Of a stretch of DNA of 64,000 nt, positions 1 through 12,536 are shown one piece after another; within the stretch, counting starts at the first letter, position 1, and every line of letters begins with the position of its first letter. Under the pieces are notes generated by a model, which was not told the origin of the DNA, searched no databases, and saw only the letters and a program-made list of their open reading frames with translations. Position numbers and translations under genes: made by a program. The stretch comes from Botryotinia globosa (lineage: Eukaryota > Ascomycota > Leotiomycetes > Helotiales > Sclerotiniaceae), in assembly GCA_014898425.1 (NCBI GenBank), contig RCSZ01000011.1, positions 1,672,501-1,736,500 of the forward strand. Direction: 5' to 3'.

Positions 1-1
1 A

Positions 2-1180
2 CAACAACAAGATGGTGTATTAGCTGCATCGAGGCAGGCAATGCATGATGCATTGGATTATACAAGATTTCATCTGCCAAAAGCGCATGTGAGGGCCTTT
101 TACTATGGAGAGGGGGTGGGAAAGGAACTGGAGAGAGATGAACTAGTCGCAGAGGAATGGAGGAAAGGCTTAGAGCCAGATCATGTCGTAGTAGTGGAAG
201 GACCTAGAGGGCCACATTTCAGAACAATTGGCAGAGCAAATGAAGGAAAACACAAGAGCAGTCTGTGGTTATTACCTGAGGAAGCATTGTACTTGGTTGA
301 GCGAGGCAACTTGGATTTGTGGTGGCCGAACAAATCTTCTTACAATGGAGTTGAAGATGGAGAAAGTGAGAAGACAGGACAATTGGAAAACGAAGATGAC
401 GGTGCACCAATGAGTTTACAAGCTGCGTATGCTATGCTTATTGGTCTGGATGGCGAGAGAGGAAAAATTAGTTTGGAAAGATACAATGTCTATGCCAATC
501 TAAAAAGAAATGGATATGTCGTCATGAGAGGTCCAGATTGGGACCCAAACGTTCCCAGCAAACCCTTTGACCAAGGACCCATACCTGGAGAGTCAAAGGG
601 TATGTTCACTTGGCTTTACGATCTTTTCGCCAAAGATATCACACATCCTCCATATGGTCCACTAGTTAAGCCAGGCTTATACAGATCTTACGACTCTATC
701 TATCGTCAAATGGCCATAATACCCCGTTACAAACCTTCTCCATTACCAGATTTATCATCACAGCCTCCATCTCACCCATTCCGTGTCTGTTTCCATATCT
801 GGAAACCTAGTAGTATTCCTACATTCGCGAAAACTAATCCAGGTCTTCCAGATTTCCGCATAGCTATTGTGGACGCGAGAGAAACTTTTGTACCTACATT
901 ACCGGAGGTGGTGTCGTTGTTCGAAAGCTCACCCTGGGATCCACCAGGAAAAACCATGGAGGGTCCAAATAAAATGTATCATAGGATCAGACATGGATAC
1001 AGAAATGTTATCTTGGCAGTCAACGATCAGGGAATAATCAGCTACCTGAGGATGGGAGATTGCGCCTTTGGGGAAGAAGAGTTGTATGAAAGGTTCGATG
1101 AGGGCAATTCACGAGGTAATAAGAGGGGCGGAAAACGTGGTAGAGGCGGCGGCAGAGGCAGAGGTAGAGGTAGGGGTTGA
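2..1180 (+). CDS. SEN54: tRNA-splicing endonuclease subunit Sen54 (5' end outside window)
   Basis: Structural, non-catalytic subunit of the heterotetrameric endonuclease that cuts introns from pre-tRNAs. The frame is open to the window edge, with 13 codons before the first visible ATG at 41, so the gene begins upstream and the true start is not seen. The Sen54 N-terminal signature is clear: the LWLLPEEALYLVERGNLDLW block near residue 75 of the visible ATG frame, then LERYNVYANLKRNGYVVMRG, the usual endonuclease-fold entry. The C-terminal part (VILAVNDQGIISYLR) also matches the family. The protein ends in an unusual RG-rich tail (about 20 residues of RGNKRGGKRGRGG type), which suggests RNA binding and is not part of the core fold. 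No intron is visible in this part. The identification rests on recognised family wording and is strong. Confidence 0.9.
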   Translation, partial: QQQDGVLAASRQAMHDALDYTRFHLPKAHVRAFYYGEGVGKELERDELVAEEWRKGLEPDHVVVVEGPRGPHFRTIGRANEGKHKSSLWLLPEEALYLVERGNLDLWWPNKSSYNGVEDGESEKTGQLENEDDGAPMSLQAAYAMLIGLDGERGKISLERYNVYANLKRNGYVVMRGPDWDPNVPSKPFDQGPIPGESKGMFTWLYDLFAKDITHPPYGPLVKPGLYRSYDSIYRQMAIIPRYKPSPLPDLSSQPPSHPFRVCFHIWKPSSIPTFAKTNPGLPDFRIAIVDARETFVPTLPEVVSLFESSPWDPPGKTMEGPNKMYHRIRHGYRNVILAVNDQGIISYLRMGDCAFGEEELYERFDEGNSRGNKRGGKRGRGGGRGRGRGRG

Positions 1181-3043
1181 AAATAATTGTTTCAGAAGGA
1201 GAAATTGTATCCCTCACTAGAATTTGATGTATGATTAATGATGATCCAATGACATGATACATGCCCTCAACAAACAAGTTGCACAGGCTCCTTTCTACCG
1301 CTATTCACAAATTTAGAGAAATTAGTTGCATCGTAATGATAAATGTGAGGATAATAATACAAAAAGAATAGTATCCAAGTAGAGCGATCGTTTACGTTGA
1401 TAATCTCGCGGCTAATGCATACCTAGCGAGCTGATTACGTCAATGACGCTATGAACACGTCGCTAAGGTGAAACTACGAAACTAATCCAAGTAGTGCCGA
1501 AAGTTAAATAATTTTAAGAGCCGTGTACAAAAAGACAGCAATCTACGCAAGAAGATTTATCTAAAAAAATCAGTTCTAAGAAAAAAAAGCACCATTTGAA
1601 ATCGTGATTTGCACTCTCAATTCTAAGGCGAACATTTTATCTCCTTACAATGCTCTGTTGAACGTTTCGTATCCCATGGTTATACATTGTCTCGCCGCCA
1701 TGAACAAAATGAATAGAAACTATGAGCTTGTTATTGTTTGGCTGAGGCTTATCTCAAGCTTTTCGAAGTAAATCATCTGCAGCTTGAGTGTTGGAACCAC
1801 TGCAATACAAATTTTGGGCAATGCTTGGCGGGGCTACCTGAACATCTAAATGATAACTAGCCTGTGGCGTAAAGTGCACAAAGATACAATATCTATTAAA
1901 CATAGTCCAAGTCGGAATCTCTTGAAGGGGTATACAAACAAAATATATATAAGTCAACTTTCAGAACGATTAAAGTCAAGAAATGATATTCTATCCAACT
2001 ATCTTTTGCTCAACAATAATTTTGTTTAGAACCAGATTATTTATACTTGTAACAGTCTAACTACTATGGTTCTTATTTAAAGGCTTGTAGCATTCAGCCG
2101 AAACTGGCGCCTAACACACGGCTACTTATAGATGTATAATCATCTTTCAGCTAGCTATATACATGGATATATACTAGTACGAAGTTTACATTTGAGTAGC
2201 TTTCCAATTCAAGTTTAACTCTTACTTCAAAACCAAGCATGAAGAGAGATTCAATCATGAGATAACACAAGTATTAAGAATAAGATTCAAATACGGCGTC
2301 GAATTATCGAAATGCTTTCAAGATTTCAAAGTAAGTTGAAGTAGGTAGGTACCCTTTCATCCTGACATGGGTTGAAATTCGATATGCAGTTAAGCGAGAC
2401 TACGCCTGCATCTATCATGACACCGCGATTAGTTAACCACACCCTTCAATCAATCATATTCAGGACCAATAAATCATTGACCGATTTGGCCATGCAGTAG
2501 GGATTAACAAACGGAAATTTTTCCATCGCATCTTTCCACTCTCCTCCTGGTTTCCCTTTTTTTTAACATTTCCAGCTTTTTCATTTATTCAATTTCCATT
2601 ATCATCTGAAGCAGTTAGACGAAAGCTAATCGATAACCAACCATAAGATTAAGGTTCATTGTGGCATTGAAGTTACTCACGAATTTCCCTGTGAGTTCTT
2701 TTCCAGGGTACAACTTCATACTAAACCTTCATCGCGTTTTTTGTTTACCTCTCCTTTTTTCCTATATATGAACAATGTGAATAGCCTCTGAAGATTACCA
2801 TCGTCCACAGTCAGCCTGTCTCTATCGCGTCAACTCTCAACGTTAATCAGTAGTTGTCTTGTGTATGTGTATACCAATTTGTTTGAAGGACATTACTGTG
2901 TTAGAATTAGACTTTAAGTCTCAGAAAACAGCCTTTTTTCGTGTCTGTTTGTACGATTTGAACTGAACGTCGAGAATGTAAAGTTTGGGTAGATGCTAAT
3001 GTCATTTATTCAAAGTTCACTGAGATCATAGACCCACCACAAC
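1181..3043. other. Intergenic region with pyrimidine-rich promoter
   Basis: No convincing gene in 1.86 kb; the short ORFs lack family features. The last 500 bp look like a fungal promoter and leader: C/T-rich tracts at about 2535-2580 and 2735-2765, and a TATATATGA box near 2763, upstream of the gene starting at 3044. Confidence 0.5.
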
Positions 3044-4588
3044 ATGAACGAACGACCAAAGGAGGAAAGTCAAATCGCAAAGTCGATGGCAATGAATAGT
3101 GATACTCTCCAAATTATCACGAGTGCCCCTCATATTGTCAATCAGCCTAAGCCTTCTCAATCTACTTCCGGTTCCAGTGACATTAAGTCTATCGATATTT
3201 CTTCGGATTCTGATGACGAACCTAAAGAAGATAAAGAGGTAGAGAACAGATCTGCCAGACAAAGCACGGCCGAGGAAGTGATCACAGTTTCATCTTATCC
3301 GAAACGAAATCGTCCATCGGTCAATTACGATGAAACCATCTGGAGCATCGATGTACCCGGTCCAAAGCGAACTAAGCTAGCGCCTACGCCGTCAATCCCA
3401 AAACTGCGTGGTGTTATTGTTGGTACTTGGAAGGACTCAGAGCAACTCGACGATCGCGACAAACATATCGTCCATGGATTTATCGATGAAGGAGAACGAC
3501 TTCGTTTTAGGATATACGGAACAAATCGTCAACATACCAAGTGTCTGGCCATTCCTCCAGGAGCCTACGGTTGCTGGGTCAAATTTCAAAACATCGCCTT
3601 TGATCCTTATCTGAGTACAAAGACTCCTGAACAAATCAAAGACTACGTCATTTCCAAATCACAGGAGAACCAAAAACAATCAGATGGGCTTCCACGAGAA
3701 TCCCGAGAAGTTGACCATGATGTTTCTGCTAAAGTCAATGACATTCAATCATCGCCTAAACCAGAAATTCTCCTTGGATTCTGGGCGGACTCAAACCAAG
3801 TGGATACCAAAGACAAACACGCAGTATTTGGTACTATCGTCGTCAATAGCAACAATAAACTCAGATTTGTGATTCGAAAATCTACTCGTGATGGACGTTT
3901 TGTGTCGGGCAATTTTCCGGTAGGCGCTGGGAATTACCAGGTCCAATACGAGAAGATTGTGCTCGAGGACTACTTGTCTGAGCTGAAGCGCTCGGAAGTT
4001 GAACAGTATATTCTCATTCGCCAAAGAGAAATACTAGAAGGTGGTGATCGTGCTTCACGCAGCCAGCAACTCAACGCAGTCAAGTTAGCCAAGGCTGCTG
4101 TAGCATCACAACATCCTTCAGATCCAAATACCTCTGGCCACAATGTCTCCGATCCCGATTCCGAGATTGAACAATCTCTCAAACGCAAAGAGACCTCGAG
4201 AGTAAAGATAGCAGATAGAAATCAGCCGCTGCATCTGCAAGGATCAAATGATAAGTCTGCCGACGTCACTATGGGAGATCAATCTGCTCCCCATAGGAAA
4301 CTGTCGGCTGAGCGACAACTCGTGAAGTCGATGAACAAATTGAACAAAACATGGGAAGCTCAACAGGAAGCGAGGACTCAACAGCCAGTCACCTCACCAC
4401 ATCCAGAGCCTACTGCAAGCGGCAGCTCTTTGACCAACGATAATGTCAAGATACACGATGGCATCAAATACACGAGAAGACAAAATGGTATATTTGAGGG
4501 GAAACATGTTGGACCCCCGCAGCTTTTGAACATCGATGGAGAAGATTACGTCGAGTATCGGGTGTTGACAAAAGCAACTACTTTTTGA
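3044..4588 (+). CDS. Unrecognised nuclear-type protein with a duplicated ~85-residue domain
   Basis: A 514-residue single-exon frame starting at ATG 3044 after a clear promoter region. I do not recognise a named family. Two homologous domains are visible, residues about 122-205 and 241-328. They share the pattern G-[TF]-W-x-D-S-x-Q-[LV]-D-x-[RK]-D-K-H-x-V-x-G, then LRF, PxGA, and a C-terminal YIxxxQ helix. Between residue 48 and 85 lie two SUMO-interaction-like patches (a hydrophobic IDIS followed by acidic SDSDDE, and VITVSS), then basic KR clusters (87-90, 108-111) that could be nuclear localisation signals. Residues 335-460 are low-complexity. A conserved-looking C-terminal block (IDGEDYVEYRVLTK) closes the protein. 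It lies only about 270 bp from the AT-rich isochore. Function unknown; a chromatin or SUMO-linked role is a guess. Confidence 0.75.
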   Translation: MNERPKEESQIAKSMAMNSDTLQIITSAPHIVNQPKPSQSTSGSSDIKSIDISSDSDDEPKEDKEVENRSARQSTAEEVITVSSYPKRNRPSVNYDETIWSIDVPGPKRTKLAPTPSIPKLRGVIVGTWKDSEQLDDRDKHIVHGFIDEGERLRFRIYGTNRQHTKCLAIPPGAYGCWVKFQNIAFDPYLSTKTPEQIKDYVISKSQENQKQSDGLPRESREVDHDVSAKVNDIQSSPKPEILLGFWADSNQVDTKDKHAVFGTIVVNSNNKLRFVIRKSTRDGRFVSGNFPVGAGNYQVQYEKIVLEDYLSELKRSEVEQYILIRQREILEGGDRASRSQQLNAVKLAKAAVASQHPSDPNTSGHNVSDPDSEIEQSLKRKETSRVKIADRNQPLHLQGSNDKSADVTMGDQSAPHRKLSAERQLVKSMNKLNKTWEAQQEARTQQPVTSPHPEPTASGSSLTNDNVKIHDGIKYTRRQNGIFEGKHVGPPQLLNIDGEDYVEYRVLTKATTF

Positions 4589-5090
4589 AGCAAGGTTAGT
4601 AACTAACAAATGTTTCTCTGTATATGACGAGGGATTGTAGGATCGCGAAGCTTGCCATTTCTTACATAGTCTGGATTACTGGTTTCCTTGAAGTCATTTC
4701 TATTCGCTTGAATTTTGTTTCCGTGTGTAATTTCATGATTGAATATGACTTCAAAAAAATTCCTTCTTATACTAGCGCGTTTCCGTCTTTGGATTTCTTT
4801 GGATTTAAAGTGGGCTTTTCAGTTGTTTTATTTAATCTGTTGAAAAATTAGTGTTAAAGTACCTTATAGGGAATTAGGGCAATTTAGATCGGTTCTACAT
4901 CGGATATTCGATCGTATTACAACTGACAAATTTACCTTTTGTGATTTTAATTTAGACTATAATTTATTCAAATAAATGTTTAGATTGGATATAAATTAAA
5001 TAGTTGTAAAAAGATTGTAGAATGAATATATTGTTTAATAACACTTAGTAATCTTGAAAGTTGGAATGAAAGCTATTCAGAACTCTAATA

Positions 5091-5452
5091 CTAATAGTCG
5101 GCTCTTATAAGCGGCCTCCTAGTTTCTAGTCGGGGAAAGCGATTGTCCCCGGAAAGTAGTTGTCCCTAAAAAACTTCGAAAATACTATAATAATTGAATT
5201 ATATCAATTACAATCTTTATAAATTATATAATTATTAATAAAATATTGATTCTTATTATTTATTTATTCTATTTATTATAATAAATGAAGTTAAAGTTAA
5301 ATGTGATAGATAATATTATTGAATTTAATAAGATTATAACAATTTAATAATATCAAATCTACTATTTTTTTTTTCAGAATTGAATAAAATATATATCAAG
5401 ATTTTTTGGGGACAACCGCTTTCGGAGGCCGCTTATAAGAGTCGACTATTAG
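5091..5452. mobile_element. MITE-like inverted-repeat element (~362 bp)
   Basis: The left arm beginning at 5091 (CTAATAGTCGGCTCTTATAA) and the reverse complement of the right arm ending at 5452 match over about 29 bp with a single G/A difference. The match then resumes after a short insertion in the left arm (GAAAGCGATTGTCCCC against GAAAGCGGTTGTCCCC). The interior is AT-rich and non-coding. TA dinucleotides next to both arms would fit a Tc1/mariner-derived element, but the exact ends are uncertain. Confidence 0.65.
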
Positions 5453-5960
5453 AGGTTCAATCAATAATATATATATTTTCTATTCTACTCCCCCTGTAGA
5501 ACTATACTCGATACCACCAGACTAAACTTTAGCTAATTCGAATTATTCTGAATTCAGATTTTCAAAATGTATTGAATTTGAAGTTTTATAGTAATAGCGA
5601 GTTCTTTGTATATAAATTTTATACATTTACTAGGGTATTTACTAATAAATTTGTTAATATTAATTAGATTAATAAAAACAAAAAGGATTATATAAAAATG
5701 TATCTAAATTTAAGCCTTAAATCTAAAAAAAACTTTGGATAATCCTTGCATTCATTTTATATATTCAATTACCTCTTATTTCCAATTATTTATTAATCTT
5801 AACTATATTAATTCACTTTAAAATATTAAAAACTATAGTTTCTATTTAAATCTAATTAGAAACGGATTTAAAATTCTAAATGAATGTATAGCAGATGCAC
5901 TAATTGAAGTGGTTGTAGATCGGTCCTAAAAACCCCTTATTTCCTATACGGTATTGATAT
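5453..5960. other. AT-rich spacer, nothing recognised
   Basis: Low-GC sequence between the MITE-like element and the left LTR of the gypsy element. The last five bases (GATAT, 5956-5960) are the left copy of the retrotransposon target duplication. Confidence 0.6.
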
Positions 5961-6119
5961 TGTTACAACGCCAACTACATTACCTATGTTGCCTTTATAC
6001 CTTAAGCACAAACCTTTAGTATACTCTTAGTATATTTTATTTTCTATAATAGAGCCTCAACCTTTTATAATATTTAAAACTCTTATAATATAATATAAAT
6101 CTTTATCTATATCCTAATA
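5961..6119 (+). repeat. Left LTR (159 bp)
   Basis: Begins TGTTACAACG, preceded by GATAT, and ends CCTAATA (the right copy ends CCTGACA). It aligns to 12537-12695 over the whole 159 bp without a gap. I counted 38 differences, all transitions. Confidence 0.92.
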
Positions 6120-9100
6120 ATTTATATCATCTATTTAGAAACTATTATAATTTCATTTTAAAAGATATTTATTCAAGTTATTTCCGATTACCCTAACTAT
6201 CCTAATCTTATCAAAGTTATAATCTGATTGTGTTGATTGAATCTATTATTGATTTACTATAAATAATTTTGCTATTTTTCAATAAAATTATTCAATTATA
6301 TTAAAATATATTTATATTAATCTATTAATATTTTATAATTATAAAAACATTTTAGAGATAATCAATCAAATAACTATATCTAGTTTATTCTTATAATTTT
6401 TTTTCTTAAATTATACTATCAATTCTATTGAAACTAATATTTCCTTATTTATAAATCTATTCTACAATCTGAATACTATATATTTTATAATTATTCAAAT
6501 TATATTTACTTCGATTGAAATAATTATAACTTTATTATAAAAACAAGTTATTATAGTATATATCCAAACTAATAAAGTCTAATTACAGATTGCTGAATTA
6601 CAAAATACAATTGAAATATTAAAGATTGCTATTTATAATAATCTAGAAACTCTGTCTTACTGAAAATACTTTATTTTTTTTAAGAAGTTTAATGGTGATA
6701 AGTAAAATATTATAAAACATTAGAATCAATATATAGTATTTTATAATATAATTAATTATTATTTAACTACAAATTATAAAAACAAATCGAAATTCTAATA
6801 GATTATATTTCTTGTTAATTTACTCTTTAATTCGGTTTATATAAATAATTAAATATATTTCAATATAATTATAAATAATTTATATAATTTCAATCTCTAA
6901 TCTTTTAAATAGTATATTATAATAAATATTTAAAATGAATTAAACAAACAATATCAAACTCTTAATCTTTTATAAAAGATCTTTATGGATTATAACAAAT
7001 ACAAAATAAGAAAAACTTTATTTAATAATTTCATTACCAAATTTAAACAATTTGTTATTAAATATAAGAAAATCATTGAATAACAAATCGTTAATCTCAA
7101 ATTTAAGATTTTATAAAAATTAATTGATATTTTAGTTAATTATTTTAATAAACTCTTTATTATTAATATTGATATATAAATAATCTAATAATAAAATGTT
7201 TATAATGATTTAAAAGAGAAAACTCATTTTAATAATTAATAAAAAAGTTAGGGTATTAATTTCAATTATAATTAATTAAGGTATCACAATAAAAAGCTAA
7301 TTTCAATTATAGCTCTTTTTATATTAAAATTATCTAATAATTCTATATAATTAAATACTATTCAACAAAATCAATGCTCCCTACCCTATTATATTCGAAA
7401 ATAATATTTTAATTTTAATCTCTATCTTTATTATAAAAAATTAGATTATATTAAAAACAATTATAATAAAAAACAAATTAATAATATAAAATATAATATC
7501 AATATTAATATAGGATATAATCCTTATATCAATCGTTTTTCTATAACCAATTAATATCAGAGCCCTAGATTCTATCGCAATACTATTAATTCCTTATATC
7601 AAAGTCTATTTCCACCTATTAATCATTTTCTGTTTATTAATTATTTCTTAATTATATTATTATACTATATTTCATCAATCCTTTTTAGTTTTATTCAAAA
7701 GCTTAATCTAAAAGGGTATATTGAAGAATCTATTTATTCAAAAAAAAATAGAAACTCTATTCCCCAGTTTGATATATCAAAAGATTAATCTTAATTCATA
7801 ATTATAAATCGAGGTTTTCTATAGGAAATTTATTTTTATAGATTAGAAGATTAATTATATCTAGAGATTCTTTATATCTTAGAACAATAAATAACAAATC
7901 TCTTAAAATCTTAATAAAAATCTTTTTTGTATTTAATATAATTATTCTATTTATTAGTTTTATAAATAATAGAATTACAAACTATAGTTTTATTAACAAA
8001 AAAATTATCTCCAAATTCTAAATATCTATATATCCCTTTCTTTATATTTATTACCTACTTCTAATCAATAGGAAACCCTTCAATATCCTTTTTTAATATA
8101 TACTCCTAGATATATAAATTAATAACTACTAGGAGATCGATTTATTTTATATTATTACCCTATCAATCACAAATTCATTGATTCTCAATTTCTTTTAGTT
8201 TCAATATTATAACCCTATTATCAATTGATTAATAATAATACTCAAGTTTATATCTATATATTACTTGAGATATTATTGTTTTATTAATATTATAGCAATT
8301 ATTATTCCTAATATATTTAATAATTAAAATAATCACAAAATAATTTTATTAAAAAATAGCAAAGTTATATTAATTGATTCCAAACTATTCTTATAAAAGT
8401 TTATTTTAAAATTAGTTTTTATAATAATAACTATTATTTTTAATACATCTAATAACTATAAGATAATTTTATTAAAAAATAATAAAATTATAATCGATTT
8501 CAAATTATTCTTACAAAAACTTATTCCGAAATCAGTTTTTATAAAAAACATTATTAACAAAAACTTTGAAATTAAATTTTTACTACTCCGAAATTAATTA
8601 ATAATTCTCAAATCTATTGAGGCTTTAGATATTCAAAGAAATCCTAATATTATCAATCTCGAAAATAATAAAAACAAAAACCTTTATTATATTTATTATA
8701 TCAATAATAAAATAAATATTCAAATTAAAATAATTCCCAATCATTTATTCTTGAAATTAATTCTAGCTTGATTTATTATCAATTTCAAAAAATATAAAAG
8801 ATTACTATAAAATCAGAATATTTTACTCTTACTATTATTATCATTATTAAATCCTTTAAACAAGCTATTCAATATTATACAAAATATTTACTCTGAAATA
8901 TAAAATATAAAGTTTTTTATAATTAATAGTTTTATATAATTTTATAAAAATAATAATATTTATATTATAAAAGTATTTTAAGATAAATTAAATAAAGTTT
9001 GTAATCTATACTATATAATAACTAAGAATTCTATTCAATTATATTAAAATTTAATAAATAATAATATCAATAAGTTTATAGAAAAAACAAATCAATTTAT

Positions 9101-9249
9101 CCCTTTTATATCAAAGATTCAAGATAAATTGCTTTTCTAACTTTGTAATCTATATTCAGAATTCCTATTCTTTTTTATCAACAAACTTTTATTATAATAT
9201 TTATAGGATTATAAGATTAAGATTATATCAAATAAAGAATCATTATATA

Positions 9250-10450
9250 ATAAGAATCATTCAATATCTTCAGTTAAATTTTAAATTATTTATAAATAGT
9301 TTAATAACAATCTAAATAAGGGATTTATTCAGGAATCTCGTTTTTAATTGATTATTTTATTTCTTTTAGTTATTAAACTAAAAGAAGGTATTCGAATTTA
9401 TTAAGATTATTAGAATCTAAATAATGTTATTATTAAAAACCAATACTTTTTATTATTAATTAAAGAAATTCTTGATATTTTATATTATATTAAAATCTAT
9501 ATCAAGTTTAATATCATTGTTGTTTTCAACAAATTACAAATTGTAGAGAACTACAAATAGAAAACCGCTTTTACTATTTGTTTTAATCTATTTGAATTAC
9601 TAATAATATCTTTCGGATTTTATAATATATTAGTTTTATTTTAGAATTATATTAATTATATTCTCTTTGATCTTTTGAATAGAACTTATATAATATATTT
9701 AAATGATATTTTGATTTATTCTAAAAACATTGTAGATTATAAAGGATATATCTATAAGGTTATTTAATGATTAATCGATATCGGATTACAAATTGATATT
9801 AATAAATATAAATTTGAAACAAAAAGAATCAAATATTTCAATTTAATTATTATTTCAGAAAATATAAAAATAGATTTAGAGAAAATCGATATTATATTCA
9901 ATTGGAAATTATTAACTAAATTCAAAAACCTCCAGCATTTCCTTAGATTTGTCAATTTTTATTAATATTTTATTTGTAATTTTTTTAAGATTACAAAATC
10001 CCTTAATTATTTTCTAAAAAAAGAAAAAGTATAGAACTGGGATTTTGAATAAAAAGATATTTTTATAATATTAAAAAATACTTTCTTTTTTATTCCGATT
10101 TTTATTATATTTAATTATTATTGTTATATAATAATCGAGATTAATACTTTCAATTAAACTATAAATAATATCCTTTTGTAATATAATAATAAGGGAAATC
10201 TATACTTTGTAATATATTTCTTATCAAAATATAATATTGTTAAATATAATTATGAAATCTATAATAAAGAATTTCTAACAATTATAAAATTATTAGAAAA
10301 TAAAGACTGGAATTATATAATGTTTAGGAATTATTTGAAATCATTATTAATTATAAAAATCTTGAATATTTTATATCGATAAAGATATTAAATCAACGAT
10401 AAGCTAAATGGGCCGAATTCTTATTAGAATTTAATTTCTATATTATATAT
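9250..10450 (+). pseudogene. Gypsy reverse transcriptase / RNase H relic
   Basis: With stops ignored, the conceptual translation keeps family landmarks. The RT catalytic box appears as YLNDILIYSK at 9696-9725, where the usual second position of the YxDD box has become Asn by a G-to-A change. Downstream come the gypsy connection segment (FLRFVNFY near 9935-9960) and an RNase H-like stretch with KYNIVKYNYEIYNKEFLTII near 10.22-10.28 kb. Many stop codons interrupt it, so it is a relic. Confidence 0.8.
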
Positions 10451-11829
10451 CGATTTGGTTATAAAATTGTTTACCCCAATATTTTGAATTATAAAGCTAA
10501 AAACTATTTAGTATATATTAATCCTAATAATAATCAAATCAAGAATTGTTTATAAATAATCCTTTTAGAATAGATATTCAATATCACTATATTTAAGAAT
10601 ATCATTTGATAAATGAATAGTGATTTAGATCTAATTATAACCTTAATAGATATAATCATTTTTAATATTAATAAACCAATCAATAATTTTATCAATAAAG
10701 TATATAGATTATTCAAACTAATTATAATTATGTATATAATATTTCGAAATTTTTTTGTTTATTATTAGCTATTAGATATTCAAAAAAACCTTTGAATAGT
10801 TTTATAAAATTATAAATTAATTAATAATAAAATCTTTTATTACAATCACCTTTTTATTCCCCCCTTTACCAAATTTCGCATATAGATTATATACTATATA
10901 CATTCAATTAGATTAATTGAATATTCAGATTATATCAAAACTATTAATCTTGTTTTTTGTATATATTAATAATTTAATATATCTAGAGAGATTAAAATAT
11001 TTATATAAGCTTACTAACTCTATTTTTATATTAAAACCTCCCATCTTATTATATCTGGATTTTTTGAATTCTTATTAGTATTATTCCATTCCTAATCAAA
11101 TATCTTTATTGATTATATTATATTATTATCAATTAATAAACATTATAAAAAGAAATATCAATATATTATTATAATTATCTATTATTTAATCAAGATATAA
11201 TATTTTATATTAATAATAGAATTATTTATAAAAAAGCTTGCAAATCGATTTATTAAAAAAATATATTGCTTATATAATATTTCTAATAATATTGTATTCA
11301 ATAAAGGCTTCTAATTTGTTTTTAAGTTTTGAAAATATTTATCCAAATATTTATTAATTATTTTGAAATAATCTTTTTTATTTCATTTCAAATCCAATAA
11401 TTAAATAAAAAGAATCAATATTATAATTGAATAATATCTTTATATTTTTATAAATTTTTATTAAAATAATTAATCTAATTAATTTTTATTTATAGAATTT
11501 GTATTGAATAATATTACATTAGAAATTATTGGTATATCCTTATTCTTCATTAATTATGATTATCATTCACACCTTGGAATTGAATTGTTTATATTAATTC
11601 CATTGAGTTTATTATATCAAAGGAAATAAGAGTTCTTTAAAACTAATAAGATTATAAATAGATTTGATTTTATTCTAATTAAGTTTAAAACATTTGCAGT
11701 TCAATTAATCCAAAAATATAAAGATTGTGCTAATAGAATCCAAATTGATATTCCTTTTTATAAAGAAAGTAATAAGATATAAATTAATATAAAGAATATA
11801 AAAACCAATTGTTTAATAAAAAAGAATAA

Positions 11830-12175
11830 TAACAAATGAAATAGCCCTTATAAAATCCTCAAAGTCTATAAACAAATCTATTTATTATAATTTCTAGCTA
11901 ACTTTAAGATTTTTCTAGTATTCTATAATTCATTATTTCAATCACTCCATTACTTATTAGAATTATCAGGCTAAAATATTATTAATATTATTGAATTATA
12001 TAAAAATCAAGATCGAATTCTCGAAAAAAATAATGAAATATATAAGGAAATTGAACAATAGGAATTCAAAAAGATCCTCAATTATTATAACAAATATGGT
12101 TTTTATTATTATATCAAATAAAAGCATTATTTATTATTATAACAATCAACTAAGGATTTTCAAAATTAGAAGAGA
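11830..12175 (+). pseudogene. Integrase C-terminus and chromodomain relic
   Basis: In one plus-strand frame the translation shows an integrase tail pattern (ANFKIFLVFYNSLFQ, near 11.9 kb). It is followed at about 12.05-12.16 kb by a chromodomain-like segment with EFKKILNYYNKYG, YYYIK and a TKDF ending. The aromatic/Lys spacing suits the chromodomain of chromoviral integrases. Several positions expected to be Trp are now stops (TAG/TAA), again G-to-A type damage. Confidence 0.65.
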
Positions 12176-12523
12176 ATAATTATTATATTTCATTTAATAT
12201 ATCCAAACAAACTAAATCTATCTATATAAATTGAATTCAAAAAGTTTGCCATCTTAAATACTATTATATTAAAAATAACTTTTAAATAAAGATCAAATAA
12301 ATTGAAAAAGATTTATTAATTAACTACTATTTTAAAAATAATTCGCTTTAATCTTATAATAGAAATTAAAATATTTTAATATTATTTCAAAGGATTTTGG
12401 ATTGTTATTTGATTAATTTAGATATAATAATAAATTGGTCTATTGAATCAATTCTTTATAATTTTGTTATTTTTTAATAAAATTATAGCCTATACCTTAG
12501 CTTGCTTAGAATAAACAAATTTT

Positions 12524-12536
12524 AAAAAGAGGGTAT
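12524..12536 (+). other. Polypurine tract of the gypsy element
   Basis: AAAAAGAGGG followed by TAT lies directly against the first base of the right LTR, where plus-strand priming would occur. Confidence 0.8.

Noticed and set aside
7550..7570. TATCAGAGCC motif resembling a tRNA-Met primer-binding site
   Set aside because: It lies 1.4 kb inside the gypsy element and is not preceded by an LTR end; likely chance.
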